DNA of 64,000 nucleotides, taken from contig JARUPY010000154.1 of the NCBI GenBank assembly GCA_029817715.1, forward strand, positions 2,755,501 to 2,819,500. Reading direction: 5' to 3'. Numbering within the stretch: the stretch's first letter is position 1; every line of letters begins with the position of its first letter. Under the pieces are notes generated by a model, which saw nothing but the letters and a program-made list of their open reading frames with translations, made no database searches and had not been told where the DNA came from. The position numbers and the translations under genes are program-made. This DNA is from Melastoma dodecandrum (Eukaryota; Streptophyta; Magnoliopsida; Myrtales; Melastomataceae). Below are positions 1 through 10,724 of this stretch, piece by piece.

Positions 1-402
1 GACAGCATGGAGCGAATACAAGTTCAAACAACTGTAAGCAAGCACCACCTGATCTCCAAAATGCATTATTTAAGATCACTTCTACTCCATACAACCCACA
101 AAACTCCGGAAAATGAGAATAGCTTGGGTGAGAGAGCGTGGAGGGAAGTATGGTCGCTTTTCTTTTAGTATTAAACACAGTAGCAAATGTATGTCCTTTA
201 TGTATTCACACAGTAGCATGAGTTCTCTCTACATCTTGGACGTCTAAGAGAAAAACTCATAAGAAGAGAAACAGCCGAAATCAGGTTCTCCATAGTGATA
301 CCCTACTACTCCTGGGAAACACGATGGTAGACTCTCAGAACACATCAAAATAGAGAGACAGCACATGAGTACAGGGGTCTATGGGGGAAAAAAGAAGGCA
401 TC
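1..402. other. 3' flank of the RING gene
   Basis: No coding region is supported here. The stretch lies downstream of the stop codon of the minus-strand RING gene at 403 and probably contains its 3' UTR. I see no RNA gene or repeat. Confidence 0.4.
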
Positions 403-2012
403 TCATGTCCTGGTTACCATGCTGTAGGAACGGGCCAACCGCAGTGTCGGGCCGCCTCCTGCCAAACTTGGATCGGCCTCCACTGTGTCACTCCGATACG
501 GCTGTCTACATCCGGGGCAACGGCCATCTTCTTCAAGGATCCTCTTGTGGCAGAAAAGGCACAGACGGAACCCACAAAGGCAAGGCAAGAAGCTTGAATC
601 TGTCTTGTCGAGATCTTCGTAGCATATTGGGCATGACGAAGTTGCTGAGGGAATGTGAGCCCACAGTATTGCTCCGTTACCGCAGTGACCGCTATTAATG
701 GGGAGACTACATTGCTTGGATAAATTGGGTAAACCAGGGGGCCGAAATGCATCATCTGGTCTCCAAGCTCGGTTACTTGTCGGTGCAGACACGTGAGCAT
801 GTCCCACGTGCTCTACCCCTGGGTTTTCTGACTCCGACAGCAGCTGGCCCTTAGAATAGGGGTCAACGGCATTTTCATTCTCTGAAACATTGCCCAATGG
901 GGGATTCTGAGGAGGCTCGTCATTGGCAGCCAAGGCATCAGCCACAGCTTCCCAGTCATCCAACAACCCGTCATAACCTTCTTCCACTTCAGTTGTACTT
1001 CCTGAGCAGCAGCCCATGCTGCTGCCGCAGCTGAAAGTACTGCTAGTTGTACTACGTCGAGTGCATTTACTGACGGAGTGATTGCCACCCAATACACCCA
1101 TCGTACCTGTTGGGCTGTTGGACTGCGACTCTGAATCGCTATACTGATGAACAGATCCATCGTGATCATCGTCTCTCGACCTATTCATCCCCAAATTGTC
1201 CAGTGATTGGTCACTTCCCCTCCCATGCCTATGACCCGGTTCCCAATCCTCCCTTGGACCTTTGTCCTTGCCTACACAATCGTTAGCAACAGGAGCCAAT
1301 GTCAAACAACCTCCCGATGAGAAGGGAAGAAGAACAACAAGCAAAACAAATGAGAAAAATACACTAAGAGGATTTCAGAGGATATCACAAGACCTCGTAG
1401 ATGAAGACACAGCCTCCCTGGTAAACTAGAACTAGATGAGGCATCAAAATAAAAATAAACACTATATTATACCTCGAGAAAGCCATTGTTCGCGCCGAGC
1501 ATCCAGCTTGCACTGCTTCAGTTTTGCAGACCTATTCACCTGTAAACCCACAGCAAATCTTGTAAATGAATGCACCACACGCACATCGAAGACGGGAAAT
1601 GGAAACCAGAAAAAAAAAAAGGAAAAAGCAATGCCACAATCCATATCCCACGAATGACCATAAATCTCGCACCAACTACCCCGCAGCAAACCACAGAAAT
1701 CCCTAATAATCCCTCCAAAATCTGAATCCCTAATAAAAAATCATCTCCTCAATTCATCGCACAGCCAAACCGAGCAACGCTTCCCAACAATTTCCAAATT
1801 CAGTGACTAAGAAACATGCAACGATCCATTTCCGCAACGGCGAAATAATACGACCGAACCCCAAAAACAGAACAAGCACAATCTGCAAATTAACGAAACC
1901 CCGGAGAGACGAACGGCCCGAACAATCCCCCGTGTACCCGCTTCTTCTTGGCGAAATCCTTGGCAATGGCCGCGGAAGGGATAGAACCGCTGGTAATCGA
2001 ATCGGAAACCAT
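403..2012 (-). CDS. CNOT4-type RING finger protein (putative E3 ubiquitin ligase)
   Basis: Three coding exons on the minus strand: 2012-1938, 1539-1473 and 1271-403. Together they encode 336 residues with phases closing exactly. The start codon at 2012 opens MVSDSITSGSIPSAAIAKDF; exon 2 holds the conserved basic stretch NRSAKLKQCKLDARREQW. Exon 3 is low-complexity and acidic to serine-rich, then carries a C4C4 RING at about residues 261-303 (CPIC, then CLCG, CLFC and CPGC), the spacing of CNOT4/NOT4 RINGs rather than C3HC4. Such proteins usually bind an E2 enzyme and are candidate ubiquitin ligases, but no RRM domain is seen, so this is not a full NOT4 subunit. The codon joining exons 2 and 3 is split G/GC (Gly). 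The 5' UTR is probably the pyrimidine-rich tract near 2190-2275 on this strand. The family is clear; substrates and location are unknown. Confidence 0.88.
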
Positions 2013-2204
2013 GATTGCTTCCAGCCCCTCGATCTGCCTGGCCCGACAACGTCACACGAGCTCGATAACCCCCCTCCCCACTCAAAAAAAAATGCGCAGC
2101 TTCAGCAGCTGGGAGGATTGCGGATATGGGAGGGAAAAGAAAGCCCTAATCGCCTCGATTGGAGAGAAAACAGAGACGGGAATTGTTAGGGGAGAAAATA
2201 AAAC

Positions 2205-2272
2205 AACAAAGGAAGAAGAAGAGGAAGAGGAAGAGGTAGAGGTAGAGGAAGGGGAAGAGGAAGAAACGAAAT
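2205..2272. repeat. Purine-rich GA/GGA low-complexity tract
   Basis: The plus strand is almost pure A and G (repeats of GAAGAGGAAGAGG), so it reads as a CT-rich leader on the minus strand, about 200-260 bp upstream of the RING gene start codon. It is best read as a low-complexity pyrimidine-rich 5' UTR or promoter element. It produces the Glu-rich and Ser-rich fake ORFs on the two strands. Confidence 0.7.
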
Positions 2273-3734
2273 GAATGGATAACGGGAACCTCCTCACCCT
2301 CCTCCCGTTAAATGAAGTTACCAAAATGCCCCCGATGGTCGTACCTAATTACTGGGTTGGCATTCGATATCCCGCAGCTGGAGGGGCAAAAGAATTCAGA
2401 AAATAAAGATGAAACTTAAAAGTAATTATTCAATATAAATGTAATTACTGGGTTTCAGGTGGTGACGTGGCGTGGGCAGGAATCATTCGGTTTTTTCCCC
2501 TTCTTTCTGGCGGGTCTAAAATATCTGAACGACGTCGGTACCAGCAAGTATCGTTGGGTGGGCCAAGCCAGGGCTGATTTTGTTCCCAGAAGCCCAAGCC
2601 CATAATCACGAATTTCATTGATGAGCCACTGGCATTGATGCCCATTGATGAGCCACTAGGAATTTCCGAAATTCGGACCATTGATGCTTCTCTCCCATCC
2701 ATCCATTAATAAGCTGCTAGGCATCACCACGAGCCATTTTAGCCACTGGGGATCACCACCAAAACCCAAAAGATAGTAGCTCAGGACCCCCATTTTATTC
2801 CCGATCAGACTAACCCAGAAGGTGGACACTCCACTGATCCAGAACAACGCAACACAAATCCGGGTCGGTGGCCAAGTGAGACCAAACGCCCCAACAATTA
2901 AACGGCGTGTAAAAAAAAACAAGAACCAACCTGACGAAGAACCCAGGAACTCTACTAGGGAAGGAGAGAGTGCATGAGAAGGGCTTGGGGAGGAAAGAAT
3001 AAGAGGGGTTGAGAGAGAGGAAGAGGGAGATGGTGGTGGTCGCGGGATGGAGGGTTGTCGAAGAGGAAGAGTGAACCGGATAGTGGGATTAGGTTTGTGA
3101 ATTGGGGAAAAAAAATAACAATAGAAAAATTAAAAAATTAATTAAATTGGTTAATCGGAAGTTCGGATAGTCTGAATTACTATCTTTAAAGTCGAAATCC
3201 GAGTCCGAATCCGAATTAGAAATTTTTGTTAAGTCCGATTCCGAGTCCAAAGTTGAAACTATCCGAATCCGAGTTCGAAAAAAAATTTGGAAATTGGACT
3301 CGGAATTCGGATATCGGATACTTTGCTCACCCCTAATCACGAGATGGGCCTTTAATCTAGATCCAAACCATCCTTTCGTTCAATTAGTACTCCGGACTCG
3401 TATCTAAGTTATGTTCCTGTTCGCGTCGAAAACGGATCACGTTGGGAATCTTTAGCATGAACGCTCACAGTGGTTCGGATGTGGTCGCCAGTAAATGAAA
3501 TAGATAAATTATATTAATCAACGATGCTACAACAATGTCTTACGAATAAATTGAAAAGCTTACGACCATGAAAAGCAAAGAAAAGGTTGATGATGCGGAT
3601 GGTGGTGACGCCGTAGACTTGCGGACTGGAGTGGTGGAATCTGATCTGTGGACGGAGTGTGGAGGGAATGTGGACGAAGGTAGCAATGGATTTGGATACT
3701 AAGGGCCCTACGAGTTTACACTAATGACGGATTG

Positions 3735-3942
3735 AAGGCGGAATTTGGTTGTCAAGGCTACGGTTGCTTTCCAAGACGATGGAGTGAAGGCGGAGTTTTG
3801 GTGTTAAGGCTACAGTTGCTCACCCCGACGATGAAGTGATGGCGGAATTTGGTTGTCAAGGCTACGGTTGCTCCCCCCGAAGATGAAGTGGTGGCGGAAT
3901 TTGATTGTCAAGGCTACGGTTGCTCACTCTGACGGTGGAAAG
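3735..3942. repeat. 52-bp tandem minisatellite, four copies
   Basis: Four head-to-tail copies of 52 bp begin at 3735, 3787, 3839 and 3891. Each carries the core GGCGGAATTTG, then GTCAAGGCTACGGTTGCT, then a GACGATG-type segment ending in AGTG. Copies differ by substitutions and the period is constant. A diverged half-copy may precede the array near 3690-3734. It is not in frame with any gene and sits in the middle of the spacer. Confidence 0.85.
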
Positions 3943-4980
3943 ATACCAAGGGCTCTACAAGCTCACCTGGTCTGGACGCTTCATAGCTAAAAATCTAAAA
4001 GGTGAGAAACAATGCGCTATTGGCTTTATATGATTGTCTGTGTCTTTTCTCAGGAAGATCTTCTCCATTTTATAGTGAATCTTTGACGTATTTAGGATGT
4101 ACGACACGTTCTTAGAATATCTTTTCCGGTCGTGGCCCTCTTAACTGACTTCCAGAAATCTCAGTAACAACTTGATCCCGGAAGACGTTGCTCTATCACT
4201 TTGGCTTCGTGTAGACTTAACACTTTCTTCCTTTTTATATTAAATCAGATAACTAGAGAAGTGTCTCCAGATTTTCTCATTTCAAATCATGGAAACGTGG
4301 TCCCGTAATATTTTTTTCGAAAATCTCGGAGTCAAGATCTTTTCTGATCTTCGTAGACTTTGACCCCGACGGTCCTTTGTACACTTAGTACTTCCTTGGC
4401 AGGCTCACATAACGGTGAGTTTGTAAATACTTTTAATGACCCCTGGACCTATGGGCTTCATCTAAAATGGGCCCAAAACTTCTGTTATTGCCTTGGTAGA
4501 CTTGATATGGGTCAGCGAAACTTTGTTCATAAAATGATATGAATTTATGGGCTCATCATAATTAGACCCGAGATTTTTGGCATGTCAACGGTTCCTACTT
4601 CAACGTTTGTCCTGTTTAGTGCTAATTAGCAAAGCAATGTGCCGAATGAGAGATCATAAGTTTGTCCCTGTCAGATAATCCGCTCTAAACTCTGATTTTG
4701 TTTTAGACAAGGAGGTGTAAAACAAAACGTTTGCGGTTCTGTCTTAAGCATTTAATGGACCAAAATTCCAAATCCAATAATAGAAAAGCCCAATTCCAAA
4801 GCCCAACTCGTCCCTTTTTCTTTTACGGTGGAAAAGCAAATTGCCCACCACCCCGTGGGTCCGAAGCCGACAAGGTCATGGCCAAATCTAAGGTACAAAC
4901 AATGGAAAAGTGGGATGTCACTTTCCTATATCTAATCCAAAATCTCATGCTTATTTGATTAGTGTCGACAATTCACTCCT

Positions 4981-4997
4981 CCCCCCCCCCCCCCCCC
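4981..4997. repeat. Poly-C run
   Basis: Seventeen consecutive C bases in AT-rich intergenic DNA. Several other long G or C runs occur in the window. Confidence 0.8.
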
Positions 4998-7315
4998 ACC
5001 ACAAATCTCCCTTGCTATTTCCCATTCAACGATGGCTTACTTAGATCGAAAGGAAAGTATGCCCCCTAAATGAACAACTCCCAAACGATGGGAGATTGAT
5101 GAATGAATGCTCGGTTCGAGTCATAGAATCTGTGAAGGAAAGGTGTGGGTGGGGGAAGAGATGAGGTGAAGAGAATGTTCCTCCTTTTTTTTTTTAATAA
5201 TCCAAAGGCACCAAAATCCAAACTGCAAATATGCATGGCTTGTCCTTTTAGGGGTGGGGATTGTCATGTTACTTGTTGATGCTTTGTACCAAACAAAAGA
5301 GAAAAGAAGGAAAATAATGCCAACCAGCACATGGGATTTGGACTATGTGATTTTGTGGGATAATGCCTTGCCTGCTTGCTTGTGTTGTGATTTGTAAAAG
5401 GAAGCCCGAATGAGCGAGAAATTCACGCACAAACTCATCTAGTTCAGATAAAAGAGCTACTGAATCAGGGAGAGGGAATAGTTGTAATAATACTCGGGGG
5501 GGTGCTGATTTTGATAATAAGCAAGATGCATGTGGGTCACGTGGGGGTCTCTGTTTTGTTTGTATGTGGGTGTATTGATCTGTCTCTCTCTTTTTCAACC
5601 CTACAATTTTATTCTCCTTTCTTTCTTCCTTTTCTCAATGGGATCGATTGCTGAGAAATGAAATGGGGGGATCATGTGATGTCTAGTGATGGGCAGACAT
5701 CCCTCTCGTATCTTGTAGCCCCTCCCATCAAAAAGTTCATTGAACCGGGGGGGGGGGGAACTCGAAATGTATATGGATCGGACGGGGGGGGGCTCGGACC
5801 GCCGAAAACAGAGGTGGTAAGAAGTTCAATCTGGCATGGGCTAATAATGGGGGGGTGGGGGAGAGATCCAATGACAACAACAACAACCCCCCCGCAAAAC
5901 AAAATGGAAATAATTTTGAGGTGGGGGTGGGAACATGTCGTTTGGAAGTAGCGCCGTTCCCATTGGGAGGAGGAGTTGCACATGGGTTTTGCATTAATTC
6001 TGTCACGAGCACAGATAGAGGCAGCCAGGCATCCTATCCACGAAAACAAGCCCCCCCCCTCTTATTGGATTGGACTAACTCTTCCCCCAGTAGTTAAAGC
6101 TGTGTAGTTTCATGACAATGCAATTAGTTTCATCCTATACAACTAATTGCATCCGTCATTGATTGTTTATTTTTTAATTATTAGGGAGAATGCATTGATT
6201 AGTAAGTAGTGCGTGTGTGTCATGCTGGAGGGGTCTGGGTTGGTCTGGTTGTTTGTGTTCTTCCTGTCCCTCTTAATCCCAAACTGTTTTACTTTTAAGT
6301 TCTCCTTCTGTTAACCAAACTCTCTCCAAACCTAACAAACACAGAGGAAAAGGGAAGAGAGAGAGAGAGAGAGAACCCGCCTCACCCACTAATTGATAAT
6401 TAGGTGATCGCAATCATTTGTTAGGAATTGGGTCGTTGTTCTCACCAAACATGGGATGACAAGATACTTGCCATTTCTTCCCCTTCTACATTAAATGCAC
6501 CCGACCAAAGATTAGGGGACCGGTGCAAATGGAACGAAATCAATTGTATTACTTGGTTTTTATTCGACAAGTACTGTATTTGGTTTGGTTGTCGTAAAAT
6601 CTTATCCAATGCCAAAACAAAGCAGCTGCTGTTTTATGTTTTGGGTGAATTGGGTGGGAGGGAGGTCGCTGAGGAAGAAATGACAAAAAAAAAAAACAAC
6701 CCCTCGATCGATAGATCATATCATCCCCCCACCCAACAAACAAATCGATGGTTTGATGGGACCCACCTCTCTCTTACATTAAGATTAATCCAATTAATTA
6801 TCAGAAATTCGATATTAGCGAAACCCACAAATGTTTGGTTTAACCCCCAAATGGACGACCACCCGGCCATCCACTCCACGCCACTCCATTGACTCGTAGC
6901 CTCGAACCTGACCGACCGTATGTGTCTACAAAATCGTATTTTAGTTACTAAATATAATCGCAACAAATTTTACGCGACATCCACCTGGCAGGCTTTCCTT
7001 CCAACATAATAATAATGATCTGATACTTATTTTGCCTGAGATTGAGATTTATTCCCTTTCTTAACATCTTAAATAAAGAAATAATATATACGGTCGAAAT
7101 ATAATCAAGGTCAATATAATAATTTAAGAAAAAATGCCAACTATAAAATACTTACATTACACCCCCCCAACCCCCCCAACCGTGGAGTTGTTTTTCCCTT
7201 ATATTTTTTGAAAAAAGGGCGCACGAAACCACCTCCCTCCGACGCCGTCTCTTCAGTAGTCGTCGTTCTGACCACCACCGCCCGACCGCCGTAACCGACA
7301 CCTCAACAGCCGGTT

Positions 7316-9817
7316 ATGGCTCCTTCGCCGTCTCAGTCGCATCAGCTGCTGCTACTACGGCAGAAGACTCTCGCGTCCCTCGCGAAGCTCTCCGACCGGG
7401 ACACCTTCGCCCTCGCCACCACCGAGCTCCACTCCCTTCTACTCAACTCCCTCGACCCGACCACCCTCCCCACCTTCCTCTCCGTCTTCTCCTCCACCCT
7501 CTCCTCCAGCTCCTCCCCCTCCGCCCGCAAGCACATTCTCTTCCTCCTCTCCGCCCTCTCCACCTCCCACCCCGTCCTCTTCTCCCCCCACCTCCCCTCC
7601 CTCGTCTCCCCCCTCTCCCGCCTCGTCCGCGACCCTGACTCCTCCGTCCGCCTCTCCCTCCCCTCCGCCGTCTCCTCCCTCCCCCTCTCCTCTCTCGACC
7701 ACCTCGACCTCCTCCTCCGCTCCTTTTCCGAGTCCCTCTTTACTGAGCAGGACCCCCACGCCCGTGTAGCCGCTGGGACTTGTCTCGCCGCCGTCATCGA
7801 CAAGGCTGGGGTTCGGTCCAGGGAGGACGGTAATGAGAGGCTGGAGAAGGTGCTCGCCAGGTGCGAGAAGGCCATGAGGAGCGAAGGGTGGAAGGGGAAG
7901 GTCGGGGTGATGAGGGTGTTGGAGAGCTTGATCGGTGTGGTGAGGAAGAGGGAGTTGAAGGGGTTGGCGGGGAGTGTGTTGACCTGTTTGGGCAGTGAGG
8001 ACTGGGCCGAGAGGAAGGCTGCTGCCGAGGTCCTGTTGAAGCTTGCGCACAGCGAGGAGGCCAGGGAGTTCACGAAGGGATGCACGGCTGCTCTCGAGAA
8101 ACGCCGTTTCGACAAGGTGCGACACCGATCTTTCTCATCACCTCGCCCTTATTTCTGCGAATCGCGTCTTTCCCGGTGAGCAGTGATCTGACTTGTTTGT
8201 GACTATTCATGGTTTGATTAGTCATCGCCTGGCATTTAGGATAATAATTTGCCATGGATCTGATCTGAGCGTAGCTATGGAGTTGACATGGCAGGGCTTA
8301 TATGTCTGTGTGAGGATCTGCGGATAACTACTACTCTGATGATGCGGTAAGCAATCGGTGGCCACGAGCGTCGGCGATGCTCATGCATTGGATAAGGGGA
8401 CAGCAGATCTGCGATTTCTGACATGCAACTCACAATGTTTTTCCTTTTTGGTAGCTATTTGTCGTGAATTGAGAGTCATCTTGATCTAGTAGAGTTTCCA
8501 GGTCGGTCATCCCTTTTGTTGTTTGATTAATTAAAATCTGGGATTTGGCTCTTGTAGGTCAAGGCAGTCAGGGAGGTGATGAATCAGGCACTGGAGGCAT
8601 GGAAGCAGGTTCCGGATGTCATCAGTGAGATATCGCCGCCTCCTCGTGAGTCCGTCGCTTCATCTAGAGGTTGCATATTCTTTCAGTTAATCATCCAAAG
8701 GATTATGATGATTTCACTGGGCGATTGCTCAATATCAGATATTTCTATTGTTTCAGAAAACGAGAGCGACGGGGATTATTGTGGAGCAACGAAATATTCT
8801 CCTGAGGCTATTTCGGCTGGCTATCTGATGAGGAAAAGGCAGGGTCCAGTCAACCAGTTTACGCCACCTGACTCTTCTTCTGCAAGCACTGCCCGGAAGA
8901 GGAATGGCGGTAGCAAGAGCACGAGTCCTGCTCTTCAAACAAGGAAGCCCTGGAAGGTGGAAGCTGCTGTCACAAACAATGTCAGAAGTGAGGCTGATCT
9001 CATGGATAGGGATGAAAGTATTGCCCCTGTCAGAAAGAGCAATGTAACCACCGAGGTCTCTAAGCCTGAGACTAGACGGGCTCTGTTCGGGAAGAATTCG
9101 GATGAGAACCCTCGCAAGTTTGTAGGTTTCAGGTCAGGATCACGGGTAGCTCCTTGTCTGGACGAGGAGACCCCAGAGGCTGCTGCTGTCATGGAGGGTA
9201 ATAGCATGGATGATCTCCACCAGATTCATAAGAAGGAATACGAGGATTTGTCGATGATCCGGAGCCAGCTCCTCCAGATAGAGAAGCAGCAGTCTAGCCT
9301 TTTGGATCTTCTCCAGGTTAGTTCAACGACCAAAACTGCAAGTGTTAATTCTAGTTCTTATTCACCACCTAAATCGATGAACAGACAACCAGCCAACTAA
9401 TTCACCTGCAATCCTTTTTCTAATGTCGTGTAGAAATTCATGGGGACCTCACAGAACGGGATGAGATCGCTGGAGACACGAGTCCATGGTCTGGAGCTGG
9501 CATTGGATGAGATCTCGTACGATTTGGCAGTGACAAGCGGGAGGATGACGAACGGCGCCGGCGGGAACTCAAATCCAGCAGGCACTTCCTGTTGCATGCT
9601 CCCGGGTGATTTCCTAAGTCCCAAGTTCTGGAGGAAACCGGAAGGCCAGCTCCTGTGCTCTTCGAGACTCACCCCTTCAACGGACCCATTGGTTCATTCC
9701 TTTTGGTCAAGAGAATTGACTAACGTGGACATTCGGAGGTTCCGGCTACAGGGCAGCACGGCATTCGTCGCGAATCCTCTGGCCAAGATGCCCGGGCAGA
9801 TTTCTGAGGCCGCATAG
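7316..9817 (+). CDS. TORTIFOLIA1/SPIRAL2-like microtubule-associated protein (TOG/HEAT-repeat)
   Basis: Four exons (7316-8116, 8558-8645, 8757-9316, 9434-9817) encode 610 residues. Exon 1 is GC-rich and encodes an all-helical HEAT/TOG array: a Ser/Leu-rich N-terminal half, then helices such as ARVAAGTCLAAVIDKAG and ERKAAAEVLLKLA. Exon 2 supplies the conserved VKAVREVMNQALEAWKQVPD. The middle is disordered and Ser/Lys-rich. The C-terminal exon has the family signature NGMRSLETRVHGLELALDEI followed by SPKFWRKPEGQ. In Arabidopsis this family binds cortical microtubules and controls directional cell expansion, which predicts a cytosolic, microtubule-bound protein. Exon 3 joins in phase through a split Gln codon. 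The ORF stays open through intron 2, so retention of that intron would be silent to frame. Long antisense ORFs in exon 1 are shadows of its GC bias. Confidence 0.9.
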
Positions 9818-10724
9818 TAAATCACAGTTGTTACTCGAGGTAATAACAGAAATAATAGAAGATATAGTTTTTCATAGCTCTTTAAGTGGCATCTCGTTCA
9901 ACGTTAAACTTGATGGTGGTTGTGACTTATTCATTAGTGGAATTTATGACGTCGTGGTGGTCCTCTCTATGGACTGAACACAACAACTTTGCCTACACTG
10001 CATTATTTCGTTTATACGTAATAATAGAAGACTTTTTTTTTTTTTACTCTTTCTTTTATATTTTATTACTGGATCATCATCGTCTCCCACCGGCAATCTG
10101 GTTTCTTCGGTGTTTATTTCTGCAGAATCTTCTCGTGAAGATAAATCTTTGACGTGTTTCGAACAATGAATGGGACGTTCCCCCGCGCAGCTTTGTAAAA
10201 GAACGGGGAGGAGGGAAAGGGAAGACGGAGGATGTGAAGGAAGACTGATTCCATTCAGCGGGAGTCAGACCCGAATATTTTTATTCGGGGGTTTATGAGC
10301 TTTTATCGTTGTTGAGACAAAAATATATAAAAGATTCACGGCAGCCGATTCCTTGAATGACCCCATGTTATTGAACAGCACATAGACAGGGATGAACAGA
10401 TGCTCCAATGCTCATCTACCATTACGTAAATTTGCAAGGACAAGTTAAAAACCATCCATTTTCTACCTCAACCAGAAAAAGGAAAAGATGATCAAGTAGT
10501 TACACCGTCTTCACAATCATTTCGCTGGCTATTTGTTGCAATTGCAACAACTACAGAAAGAAAAGGACTAAGGAACAGCTAAAGAGCTTCTTCCGATGTG
10601 CTGTGTAAAGATTCGATTTGCCCTAAAATTTCATAAACAAAAAATCTCAGGGGTTTTGGAGGTTTTGAGTCGAGTAAAGTTACCTGTGTCATCTTGCAAC
10701 TGTGGACACCACACGCCCCCGCCA
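9818..10724. other. Convergent intergenic region
   Basis: This holds the 3' ends of the TOR1-like gene (+) and the coiled-coil gene (-). It is AT-rich with a T-run near 10034-10044. No ORF, RNA gene or repeat is supported. It probably contains both 3' UTRs. Confidence 0.5.

Larger units (their letters stand above)
2013..7315. other. Large intergenic spacer between RING and TOR1-like genes
   Basis: About 5.3 kb lies between two divergent genes with no ORF I can assign to a family. The left end (to about 2300) should hold the promoter and leader of the RING gene. Position 3100-3340 is a simple-sequence-like stretch rich in TCCGAATCCGA variants. A tandem minisatellite lies at 3735-3942. C or G runs occur at 4981-4997 and near 5748 and 5785, and a GA microsatellite near 6356-6374. 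The last few hundred bases upstream of 7316 are the likely promoter of the TOR1-like gene. Short ORFs here are composition-driven. Confidence 0.6.

Noticed and set aside
5658..6097. Overlapping ORFs on both strands in the 5.7-6.1 kb spacer
   Set aside because: They are driven by G and C runs giving Gly- or Pro-rich peptides; no family match or splice structure.
7342..8125. Two long antisense ORFs (over 220 codons) opposite exon 1 of the TOR1-like gene
   Set aside because: Exon 1 is very C/T-rich with strong codon bias, which leaves several frames open. The translations are low-complexity Glu/Gly or Arg/Ser and match no family.
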